A stretch of 64,000 nucleotides of DNA from Gnetum montanum (taxonomy: Eukaryota > Streptophyta > Gnetopsida > Gnetales > Gnetaceae), in the NCBI GenBank assembly GCA_015680685.1, contig MNCI01005798.1:638406-702405 (forward strand), written 5' to 3'. The notes beneath the pieces are model-generated. The model saw only the letters and a program-made list of their open reading frames with translations, was not told the DNA's origin and ran no database searches. The position numbers and the translations under genes were made by a program. Positions within the stretch are counted from its first letter, which is position 1. Every line of letters starts with the position of its first letter. This document shows positions 54,235 through 64,000 of the stretch, in pieces.

Positions 54235-54679
54235 CCAAGAGTAGGAGAGAGATGTAGTTTAGATGCCACATGTCTTGCATCCCATGTGGACTAAATTGTG
54301 AATGTGCCATATTGGTTTGTAGTGCTACGTTGTAGTGTTATGCTAATGTGCTATGTTGTAGTGTAAAAAGGCTGGATGTGAAACCTACTAAGCTGTCACC
54401 ATACCATTCAAACTACATGTGCTAGAATCCATGGAACTACGATATTTTTTTTTAGAAAATGCCAATGTCAAATGCAAAGTGGATCCTATGCTCCAGAACT
54501 ACGTATTCCCTACTCGTGCGAGTAGGGATAACTCTAGGAATTAAGAGGGGGATGCAAAACAAAAAAAACGACTAATCATGTCTGTCAAAGAGATGTCAAA
54601 GTAGATATGATCATCACCAATGAGTTTTGGAGTCGATGGAGACATATTGAGGCCTCTACATGAGTGTTTCACTATCTAT

Positions 54680-55540
54680 GCTACCCAGCGTAGTGGCATA
54701 GCATGAATACCCACATTCTATGTGCTACGCTATGTAGTGTAGCATAATGTAGCAGCTACTTTTGAGATAGATCTTGCCCAAAAACTAAAAATACCCCTCT
54801 AACACTTGGATAGGCAAGAAAATTTAGCAATTAGAAACTCTATTCTTCATGTTGAAAGGCCCTAGGACCTAAGGACTACATCCTTGGAACACTTTTGGGC
54901 TCTATTTCCTTGCTACATTATGCTACACTGTGCAACATATCACAGTGTAGGAGCGAATGTTACTTGAATCCTTTGTTGATCTACAATGCTTTGTCAAGAA
55001 GTTTTCTTGAAACCCAAGGGTGAAATGGGATAGGCAGTCTTAGAGGTCAGAGCATGGCCAAGTGCAAACCTTTTGCTAGGGAAACTTGATGGAGGACCTT
55101 CGTGCATTCTGACCCTACTACATAGCATGCGTAGCATAGTGTAGCACCTAGTTTAACTTGAATTCTGACTCACTTTGCAAAATTTTTGTCGTAGGATGTA
55201 AATTATGTCCTGGAGTGGCAGAAAAACAAGCATTTTGTTTGCTCTAGGAATGGGCAATTATGTTTACTTCGTCAAAGTAATTTGAGCAAAAGTATTGCCA
55301 CATTAGAACCCTACTATGCTATGCTATGTTGTGTAGTGTAGCATAGCGTAGCACTAAAATGAAGATGATTTCTGTTGAAATTTTCCACATTCTCCTGCGT
55401 CATGTTGATCATGCTTCAAGGATGAAGTGGAGCAGGTATGCTGAAGGGCTAAATCATTGTCAATTGCATCTTTGGTGCCTGATTAGTCTCCACATGGCCT
55501 ACTACACTGTGTAGCATAGCGTAGCATAGTAGGTCTTGTA
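54680..55540 (-). repeat. Array of quasi-palindromes in F LTR U3
   Basis: Copies near 54680-54755, 54905-54950, 55118-55150, 55310-55355 and 55498-55535, about 180-210 bp apart. The clearest are GCTATGTTGTGTAGTGTAGC and CTACTACACTGTGTAGCATAGC. Equivalent in number and spacing to T1 6311-7120. Confidence 0.8.
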
Positions 55541-55930
55541 GTTAGAAAACTTGAAAAACTATTTAGTCCATCTTGAACACTTTCGATAGCTCCTAACATG
55601 GTCCTTGGGTAGACCATCAGCTAGGTCATGTGTTAAGCTAGGTAAGCTAGAGGGTGTAGCAAGCCTATCAGCCCAGGAGATAGAAAATTTTCCAAACTAC
55701 ATGGTCTACTCCTAGTGTCTCTTTTGTGCAAACTAGCCTCATGGCTGGGTGCTGCATTGACTATGCTATAGAGGATGATAGGAATGCTTGGAAGTAGCTT
55801 CACAGGCATTAGGACTTCTAGGGTGTTATGTTTTCTACATGGTCTAGCGTGACATTGCACTTGTAAAGATCCTTATCCAAATTTTGGGACTGTATTGAAT
55901 CATCAGAGTCCCAAAATTGATGGTGTTTCA

Positions 55931-57379
55931 ATGGCCTCTCTTTGTTGACGTCTAGAGGATTTTCTCAAGAGACATCAACAAAGAATATGAAACACCATGA
56001 AGAACAAGATGCGAACATCACTCTTCAATCCCCACTTGGATAATGCTTTACTATGCTTGAGAGTACTTGGAGGGAGATGTAGGATAGGGGTGAAGGGATG
56101 GATTTGAGGAAATAGGGTTAGGAAAGAAATGAATGTAGAATGTGACACTATGAAAACTATTGCCATAGTGTGATCCCTCATTGAAATGTTTATGAGGGAG
56201 TCAGCACACATGGGTGTGTTTCTTTTTGGACCTCGACCTCTCACTAGAGTGCTTAGATATGGTCGATTTATAGTTGAAGTGATTGCAAAGAAATTGTGGT
56301 GCCATTTGTTTTAGGCACTTTTTTTCTAAGAGCTTTTTGTGTTTTTTCTCTTTTGTGCTTTTGTGCTTTTGTGCTATTTTTTTTGGTGCACACCCATGTT
56401 CACTTGAACACAACCTTGTCATGGTTGTAGGATAGGTGTTTCCTCCCTAAGATGAGTTTTGTTACATCCATGTGGGGCTTTGACCTACCTACAAAGGCTT
56501 CCCATGGGATGAGTTTTATTACATCCATCATGGGCTTGGTGGTTAGGCATATGAACAAGCTTTATGTGCATTTGGAAAGCTTGCAAAGAAAATGTCAAAG
56601 ATTGTAAGTATAGGGAATGGAGATTAAGTTAGCCAAAGGGAGAGTAGGGTATGTACTCCCAAGTAGCTAGGCTAATCAATGTAGCCACTTTGAAATAATG
56701 TAGTATCTTACTCTTGTGGTGAAATGCATCCCTGAATGATTCCATCTTAGCTTTTATCCTACAAACACAATAAAGAGAAAACTAGAAAAAAAAACCATTA
56801 AGTGAAGTGAAGGAAAAGTCCTATTTGTTTGGGACATTGCCAAGGTGGAAAGTGTTGTGTTTGATATGTCCAATTTCCAAATCAGGAAGGACAATGTAGG
56901 TTTTGGCAGTGGCAAGCTGGGAATTTTTAGCGACCCCAGCAGTAATGAGCACTAAAGAGGCTAGGAGTGATGATGATGCAAGTGCTCAAGAATCCCCACC
57001 AAAGGCAAGCATCATGAAATATAGCTACAAGGTGAGAAGCCTAATAGCTAAATTCCTTTTTTAAATCTAGTGATGGTGAGATCTGGATGATGGCAGCATT
57101 GTGGCTAGGCCACAATAGTGCTGGGACTCCAACAACAGGTGCTAACAGTAAGAGCTATGATAAGAATGATTGGCTGTGATAGCGATAGGTTTGAAAGGTC
57201 AGCAAGATGTCAAATGAAATATTTGAAAGATTAGTAAGATGCCAAGGATGATGACACTGCATGTGTCCTAGAGGATTTTTTCTTGGCGATGTGAACTTCA
57301 TTCTAGAATTGCAACGTCCCACCCCATCTACCTAGGAAGCTTGAAGATGTTCACACTCACTTGTTCACAAGGTTACATG
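55931..57379 (-). other. F 3' untranslated region and polypurine tract
   Basis: No coding signal that survives comparison with T1. The polypurine tract AAAGAGAGGCCAT is at 55931-55943; an A-rich stretch (minus strand) lies at about 56280-56400. The order matches T1 4411-5911. Confidence 0.6.
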
Positions 57380-57755
57380 TGTGAGCTAGGAGGCGTTGCA
57401 CTATGACCCTTGTTTAGGTTCTTGGTAGATCATTGAATGTGCTAGTTTAATGTCCTAGAAGACCTCTATGCTAGTTTAAGGTCCCAACAGACTGTTGTGC
57501 TAGTTTAATGTCATAACGAATGGTGGATGGCTAGTTTAAGATCATAGTGGACCATGTTTTGGTGCTAGTCTTATATTATGGCCCAAAGATATGTTGTGCT
57601 AGTTTAACATCATAGTGGATGTTCTGTACTAATTTTACATCATAGAAAATGAGTTGTGCTAGTTTATGGTCATAGCAGACTATCTATGCTAGTTCATAGT
57701 CATAGCAAACTATCTATGCTACTTTTACATTGTAGCGGACGATTTGCTTACCTTG
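57380..57755 (-). repeat. F tandem array after integrase
   Basis: About eleven copies of a unit like GTGCTAGTTTAAGGTCATAGCAGACTG on the plus strand, spaced 28-40 bp apart. It is the reverse complement of the array at 4060-4410 and lies in the same place relative to integrase. Confidence 0.85.
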
Positions 57756-57779
57756 CTTCATGTCTGGTATAATCCTTCG

Positions 57780-58930
57780 TGTTAAACATAGTATGGATTT
57801 AGGTACAAGTGGTTGATGGGATTCGAGAATTCGTTATCTTCTACGTTAACTAGCTTGAATGCCACATTTTCATAGGCTTTTATGACTACAAAGGGGCCTT
57901 CCCAATTGGCTGAGAATTTGCTCATTGGCTCATGAATGGCCTTAAGGACCAGGTCCCCCTTTTTTATTAGTCATTGGTATAGATCGCAATGATGTTTCCA
58001 CCATTGCTTGTCTTGGTATCATTTGATGTGGACAAGTGTTTGGGCATGCTCCTCCTCTACGAAGTCAAGGTTCAATGATCCTTGACTCATTGTTTTGAGC
58101 TTGGTCCATGATATTCAAAAGGATCATTCAAAGTGATGGAACCTAAAATTCAAGAGGTAACACTGCTTCAGATCTATATACAAGACTATATGGATTTTTA
58201 CTTGTAGCTATCTTTCATGTTGTGCAATATGCCCAAAGCATGTAGAGGATTTTCTCGTGCCATTTCCTCTTGCTACTGCTAAGCATCTTTTTCAAAAGGT
58301 TGATGATGACTTTGTTGGTTGCCTCTACTTGATCATTTGCTTGGGGGTAGTATGGTGATAGGAAAGAGTGTTTGATACCCAAATTCTTACAAAAAGCTTT
58401 TCTTTCTATGCTACTGAATTGTGGCCTGTTATCATTGACAATAGTCATGGGAAGGCCAAATCGTGTCACTATGTTGTCTAGAATGAAGTGGAAAACCTAA
58501 TGGGATGTGTGATCTTTCTCAGGGAAATAGCTTCTACCCATTTTGTAAAGTATTCGGTTGTGGTAATAATGAAACTATGCCTTGCAAAAGACTTAGGTAT
58601 GATGGCTCCTATGATATCTAGTTCCTAATGTTGGAAAGGACATGTGATCTATGTGGTATGTAATTCAATAGGTGAGATGTGTATAAGGTTCTCATGGCAT
58701 TGAGACACATCACATGTTCTAACCTTGGAAATGCAATCATGTTCCATGCAAGGCCAGTAGTAGCCTAGGCATCTAATTTTTACTACCATAGCCCTGGGAG
58801 CTATGTGTCCCCCACATAATCCCTCATGGACTTGATTAAAAAAATTTTGTGCTTCGTCAACACTAATGCAAGCTAGCAATATCCCATCATAAGAGCATTT
58901 TCATAGAGTTTTTTCTACTACAAGGACATA
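57780..58930 (-). pseudogene. F integrase (degenerate)
   Basis: From high to low: zinc-binding region LCGGHIAPRAMVVK, YYWPCMEHD, CDVSQCHENL (one Cys of the CxxC pair changed to Ser); core at 58620-58215 with VNDNRPQFSS and SPYYPQANDQVEATNK (Glu present), KWHEKILYMLWAYCTT; C-terminus at 57980-57780 with NWEGPFVV and INHLYLNPYYV. Stops and frame changes disable it. It gives the cleanest T-family integrase end in the window. Confidence 0.85.
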
Positions 58931-59099
58931 TTGCCAGGCTCATTTTTGTAGTGCATGCCTTTGGGCGGGTGTCAAGTTGTGTGGGGGTTCACCATGTTGG
59001 AGGTATGCTTTAATGTTTTCATACCATTTTTGAATATGCGCTGCACTTACAGATGTGATATGTACCATGTGAATAATAGGATTGACACATTTTACTATC

Positions 59100-59620
59100 G
59101 AAGTGGGCAAGGTAGCAAACAGATGTGATGGCATGCTTACTGCTAATGTGGCTAATGCATACACTATAGTGTTTTCACTATGAGGCAGATGTTGGACGTC
59201 TAAGGTTGCAAAATGATTTAGCAAGTGCTTGCCAAAATTGCAGTAAGGTTGTAGATGCTATGCTTTGCAAGCGTATACCTCTATTACTTGGTTAACAACT
59301 AGTTGCAAGTCACCTCGAATCGCTAGCCTTTGGAACCCCAACTCCTAGGCTGCTAAGATGCCCCTAAGCAGACCCTCATATTCCACCACATTGTTTGTGC
59401 AAAGGAATGTAAAGTGATATGTGAAAGGTTGGATCTCCCTAGAGGGGAATATGAGAACTATAATGGCACTACTACTTTGTGTAGTTGAAGCCCTGTCAAA
59501 GTGGAGAATGGCTTCAAAGTTTGTTGGTAGTAGGTTTATGCTATTGACATGTTCATCTGGGAATTCAAGTTCTATCACTACATGGTCATTGATAGGTGAG
59601 GCTATAAGTTGCATAGCTAT
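59100..59620 (-). pseudogene. F archaeal-type RNase H domain
   Basis: LHFDRAST (Asp present), CTNNVVEYEGLLRGI (Glu), then AIRGDLQLVVNQV (Asp, after a stop), and ENTIVYALATLAV, where the last Asp is replaced by Tyr (T1 has VADALATLAI). It is located between native RNase H and integrase, the usual Tat order. Confidence 0.8.
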
Positions 59621-59699
59621 AGCTTAATCTTTTACTGATGGTTGTGCTACATAGTGTAGGTCAAATTCTACAGTTATGGCCTTCCATTGGGCTATCCTA

Positions 59700-61220
59700 T
59701 TACTTTTGTATATGTTGGTTGTAATAGCTCAAAGTATGTTATTCTTGCAAATAATGTTTACTTGGCTATGAAATAGGTAATTCCTCCATTTCTTAACTAT
59801 AAATACTAAAGCAAAATAATTTTTCTCTACTACATTGTATTTAGCTTTATAGGCTATCAAGGCATGACTCAAGTAATAGATAGGGATTTCGGAACCTTCA
59901 TTCCTCTTTTGGCAAAGCAAGGCAGCGATAGATGTGTCTGATGTGGCAAGGTAAATGTAAAATAGCTTGTCTCTCTATGGAGGGTAAATAGTGGGGAGAT
60001 GGACAAGTTGTTTCTTTAAGTTATCAAAAGCTTCTTGACATTGGTTGGTCCATTCACAGTTAACACCCTTTTTAAGCAAGTATTCCATTGGATGCAACTT
60101 ATCAATTAATCTTGCAATAAATCTTCTTATGAATTGAAATCTGCCCTACAGCCCATGCAACTCCTTAAGGTTTGTAGGTGGTGCTAAGTTAACGATAGCT
60201 TTAACTTTATCGGGGTCTACATGTATCCCCATTTTCAACACTACAAAGCCTAACATGCATCCAGTTTGGATACCAAAAATATACTTTCTAGGATGGAGAC
60301 AAAGTTCATGTCTGTGACAATGCTGAAGGACCAAGCTTAGGTCGTTTGCATGGTAAGTAGCCTTTTCAAACTTAATAGCTATATTGTCAATGTAATCATT
60401 TAGCTTTTCTAAAAGATAATTACTAAAGATGTAGGTCATCACCCACTGGTATATTGCTCTTGCATTCATTATTCCAAAGGGAATCATTGTGTAGCAAAAG
60501 GTTCCGGGTTTATTCGAATTTGGTTGTATCCTGAGAACTCATCCATAATGGATAGTAAGGCATGGCTAGCCATAGTATTAATAAGTTGGTTAATGCTAGG
60601 CAATGGGAAGTCATCCTTAATCATCGCTTTGTTCAAATCTTGGAACTCTATACAGATTCGTATACCTACTATTTTCTTTGAAACAACAATGATGTTTGAC
60701 ATCCATTCCAAATAATAAGCCACCAAAATGAACCTAGCCTAGTAGAGTTTAGTGATTTCATTATGTATAGCTAATGTGATCTATGGTTTGATCTTACAGG
60801 CTTTTCTTTTGTCGCCTTGACATGTGGGTCTAGTATGATACTGTGTTGTATAATACATGGATCTAAGCCTGACATATCTTCATATGACCATGCACACACT
60901 TCGGTGTTATCATCAAGGACTCTAGAGATGCTTTGTTTGACCTCTGACTGTATTAATGAGCTAACCTTTAATGTTCTTTCCTTTCCTTTCGATGTAGTTG
61001 CATGGAGTTTGATAAGGGCATCCTCAGTTACATCCCTAACCTCTAAGTCTAAGACTTGGACTAGGTGTTCAGGCTAGTCTAGGGGTATTTTTGAGGATGC
61101 TATGAGGGAATTAAGGGAAAAGTCTAATTCTACCAATTCTACATTCAACCATCTTGTAAACCTAGCATGGGGCCCTGTCAGAATTAAGGGCAAATGAAGA
61201 TCATCATATGAAGCCATTTT
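59700..61220 (-). pseudogene. F pre-RT region, RT and native RNase H (degenerate)
   Basis: From 61220: MASYDDLHLPLILTGPHAR (start of the recognisable region), EVRDVTEDALIKLHAT, SYEDMSGLDPCIIQHS, then RT with ICIEFQDLNKAMIKDDFPLP, IMDEFSGYNQIRINPE, MIPFGIMNARAIYQW, and DYIDNIAIKFEKA for the active site (YVDDI in active relatives), followed by RNase H (YYLSHALIAYKAKY). gag and protease are not present upstream: within about 100 bases the sequence changes to tandem repeats of the kind found after integrase. Confidence 0.8.
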
Positions 61221-61229
61221 TCCAAGTAA

Positions 61230-61500
61230 CCTATGACAACAAGCAAACAAAAAAATTTAAGTGGTACATGTTTAAGACAAAACCATGTAGTGAATATATG
61301 CAAAGCAATGATGCAACATTAAAGGGTTTCCAGCTTAGGGTCTTAGTGGACTGCAACTATGCAAACTTTCATGTCAAAAATTACCAGTTTAAGGTCATAG
61401 CAAACCATTAATGGGTTTAAAATGTAAAGGGGATGTTAAGATTTCTAGTTTAAGGTCTTAGCAGACTGTAACTATGCCACACTGTAAAAGAAATGAAGTG
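61230..61500. repeat. Isolated units of the post-integrase tandem repeat
   Basis: Three units (CAGTTTAAGGTCATAGCAAACC and similar) at 61325-61350, 61385-61410 and 61445-61475, in the same orientation as those at 57380-57755. They lie upstream of F's pol, so either a second element end abuts F, or the family also carries the unit in its leader. Confidence 0.55.
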
Positions 61501-62029
61501 AAGATTTAGTGCATTTTGGTGCTACGCTGTAGCTACGTGCTATGCTACAGTAGACCCATGCTACATTGTAGGGGATAGGGATGTCTCCTACTATGCTATA
61601 GTAGATAGGGGCACTTCATGTCACACTTGGGACGTGGAAAATCCCAAATTACATGTGGAACATGAAACACCCAGGAAAGTGACATGTGTTTTAACCACAT
61701 TGGCTATAAATAGGGGATTACCCCATGGTAATATTATCACTTTCACTATCAGAGCTAACACCTAGAGCGTAGTGTGGTTAAGCTGAGAGAGAGCATAGCA
61801 ATCGTAGCGTAGCAGCTGATACAACTGATTTATGAGTAGAACGATGATGCACAAAAGTGAATGTAGGCATCAGGGGCTTGCCAATGTAGACGAAGGGGAG
61901 CACACCTTGTGATGTCTTCCCAAGGTGTGTGTTGAGGAATGGCAAGAGGCCCCATCCACCTGGTAAAGTTGCTATGCTACCCTTGTTTACATTGTGTAAT
62001 TTATCAAGTTAGATTGTTTCTATAGTCAC
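61500..62029 (+). promoter_or_regulatory. LTR-like promoter region, plus orientation
   Basis: Contains TACGCTGTAGCTACGTGCTATGC palindrome-like words (61530-61600) and a TATA box, GGCTATAAATAGG, at 61702-61714. It resembles the U3-TATA part of T-family LTRs but in plus orientation, and is more diverged. LTR ends could not be located. Confidence 0.4.
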
Positions 62030-62730
62030 TGTGTCTTGGTTGTTATGGTTGTCACTATTGCTACGCTATGACTATTGTTATTGCCTTGGCTACTACTTTG
62101 GTTGCTATGCCATGGCTATTTGCACTTTGACCATAGTGGCCATGGTGATCACTACGCTACAACTGGCACACGGCACTACCCCGACCACCATTGTTGGGAA
62201 TGGCTGATGCACCATTGTGTAGGTTTCCAGCATAATTCATGTTCAGCATAGCATAGCACCCATGGAGGGAATTCTATTTTGCAAGGTTTCTTAGGTAGCA
62301 TAGCACATGTTTAGCATAGTGTAGCACATTATATGTTATATTTCATGCAGTAGGATAGGGCTGGGGTAATAGAGACATTGTATGTATTTTCTTTAGGCCA
62401 TGTTATTTCTGACATTGCAATTATCAAACTTGTGTGTTCGATGGTCACTATGCTATGCCGTTACACTGCTATGCTACTACGTTTGTAGGCCTGCTACACT
62501 TGCATACTTGCTATGTTGTTAGAGCCACTACGCTGCTATGCTGGTAGAACTGCTATGTTGGTACGCTTGTTGTAGTGTTGTACCTACTACGTTGTTATGC
62601 TTTTTACATTGTTATATTTATCATACTTGCTACTTCGCTACGCTGCACTATGTATGGTCATCATGTTGTGCTACGCATAAAGCAGTTGCCACTCTTACGC
62701 AAAGAGTAGCTACTATGCTACACTATGCAG
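62030..62730 (+). repeat. Short-period TACGCTGCTATGCT array
   Basis: Dense, irregular repetition of GCTACGCTGCTATG-like words, roughly every 15-25 bp, for example CACTACGCTGCTATGCTGG and CTACTACGTTGTTATGC. The words are the same as those forming the palindromes in T-family LTRs, here mostly in one direction. Confidence 0.65.
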
Positions 62731-62959
62731 GGTGTATGTGCTACATGTGACACCCTGATATGCTGCATGTAATGTTTGTCCTTGTTTCATTGTGTTAGGG
62801 ACATACTATTTTGTACTTAGAAAAAGCTTGTATACCAGATGCTACACTACGCTATTTAGTAACTGTCACTTGAGCATTGTATTAATGTTTTGTACTATGT
62901 CATGTAGGGTCATGTTGAAATCCATCCTGATTATGCTTAAGGTGGTAGGGGTCTTATGC

Positions 62960-63950
62960 TACCTTAGTGCATCCATGGCCAATGTCCCCCCTCCCCATGC
63001 ATGGGTAGGGGATCAGGAAATCTAGTTTTGGGAAGGTGCATGGGAGTTCCTAGAGTTCCTCCTTCACCACTTCAATGTGATAGCGTGGTCACACCTATTG
63101 GCCGAGACAACCACTATTCTTGTTGAAACATTGTTGCCTAGGGAAAACCGAGGCATTTTGAAGTTCATGGCTAATGGGTTGATTGAGGGAAAAGGGGTAG
63201 AAGGCTCAAATTGGTGTCCAAGAAGCTTAAGATGCTTGTGTTGGATTTGGGCCATGCCCAAATTTAAATGCTATCATCAGTACAACACATTGTTCATTGC
63301 TTGTCACATGGGCACATTCTTTCAGAATCCATCTAGCACCATCTACTTTATCAGTAGGTGAGTCTTATGAAGATGTTATAGACATGTTCTATCGTTTATC
63401 TTGTATATTCAAAATGGTTATTGTACTTTTCATGTTACCAGGTTTGTGGTTGACAAGGATGATCTTCACGATGACAAGGGGACATTGGCGTTGGCCCAAA
63501 AAGTTTTACGAGAGTTCTCTTCTATTGGGAACATATGTGCTAGCATCATAGAACAACTTGGGGCTAATTTTAGAAGCTAGCCAACCAAGTATGCCAAGTT
63601 CTATGTGAAATGTGAAGAACTTGGATGGTTGGATGGCAAATTGGCATCCCACCGAGCAATTACTATAGAAGATGTCCTAGTGGAAATCCCTCCATTTCCC
63701 ACACCATAATTTTTTTTTCATGTGTTCAAGTGATTGATTTTGTTTTTTCTTTTTGTTAACTTTGTTTTTGATTATTGTACTAGCAATCAAATCCCAAGAG
63801 GTTGCAGTAATCACCTTCGAACATGATGAAACTAACCTCTTCTTCAAGTACAGGGAGGTGGAAAAGACACAATGTTGGCTATGCAATGGGGCCCCAACCA
63901 CCCTTTCTCATACTTTTTAGGATGTTGGGCTCATGGATTTATTCTTAATA
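62960..63950 (+). pseudogene. Intron-containing coding remnant, unknown protein
   Basis: Possible start MANVPPPHAWVGDQEI near 62979, then after one stop WEFLEFLLHHFNVIAWSHL, ETLLPRENRGILKFM and YNTLFIACHMGTFFQN to YFISR at 63357. A plausible intron, GTGAGT...TTACCAG, spans 63358-63441; the frame continues FVVDKDDLHDDKGTLALAQK, IIEQLGANF and KFYVKCEELGWLDGK. A second T-rich intron may end at ...GTACTAG (about 63783), followed by VAVITFEHDETNLFFKYRE and CWLCNG. The window ends inside it. I do not recognise the protein; it may be a host gene fragment or an extra ORF of the LTR element to its left. Confidence 0.45.
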
Positions 63951-64000
63951 GTAAATCCAAGCATCCTAGTAGCAGAAATGCTCTCCCTAGTTGATTCTTT

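Larger units (their letters stand above)
53539..55930 (-). mobile_element. F 3' LTR (2392 bp)
   Basis: On the minus strand it starts TGAAACACCATCAATTTTGGGACTC at 55930, right after AAAGAGAGGCCAT, and ends near 53539 (alignment with the solo LTR and T1 ends; the terminal CA is mutated). It carries the palindrome array and the TATA box at 54223-54234. Its overall plan and length match the T1 3' LTR. Confidence 0.8.

Overview
The window looks like plant nuclear DNA, most likely from a large, repeat-dense genome such as a gymnosperm. It is AT-rich, has three assembly gaps or gap clusters, and consists almost entirely of nested, mostly decayed LTR retrotransposons of the Ty3/gypsy superfamily. I saw no intact host gene, no rRNA or tRNA gene and no CRISPR array. 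The gymnosperm assignment is inference from repeat style, not from a diagnostic gene.

Three families account for about 90% of the sequence (names are mine). T family: Tat/Ogre-like elements with domain order RT, RNase H, archaeal-type RNase H (aRNH), integrase. Copies are T1 (1-8257, +), D (25790-28031 plus 40129-42662, +), F (53539-61220, -) and a solo LTR (46132-47490, -). G family: elements with 2.8 kb LTRs whose aRNH lies upstream of RT and which carry a small extra ORF after integrase. Copies are G (28032-40123, -, nearly intact), B (10910-17511, -, internally deleted) and C (42663-49692, +, 5' part missing). A family: Athila-like elements A (8258-21212, +, interrupted) and E (21213-about 25790, -), arranged tail to tail.

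Layout from left to right: T1 with partial 5' LTR and complete 3' LTR; A, interrupted in its integrase by B and by a 1.29 kb foldback unit; E in inverted orientation; D, split by G with a perfect ATCAT target-site duplication; C, with a T-family solo LTR in its own LTR (TAACC duplication); a degenerate unknown coding frame (about 49.9-51.5 kb) and low-complexity DNA; F; then an LTR-like promoter region rich in short TACGCTATG-type repeats, and an intron-containing coding remnant of unknown origin at the right edge.

G is the only element with mostly open frames: gag, a protease-aRNH frame (one probable frameshift) and an RT-RNH-integrase frame with all catalytic motifs. The most unusual observations are: (1) an intronless RpiB/DRT102-like host gene copy inside the U3 of element B's LTR; (2) aRNH upstream of RT in G against downstream in T within the same window; (3) a 3' ORF shared by the three G-family copies; (4) about 200-bp-periodic quasi-palindromes in T-family LTRs; (5) an A-family LTR-like unit that is itself a foldback; (6) a UAG codon between gag and protease shared by two G-family copies.
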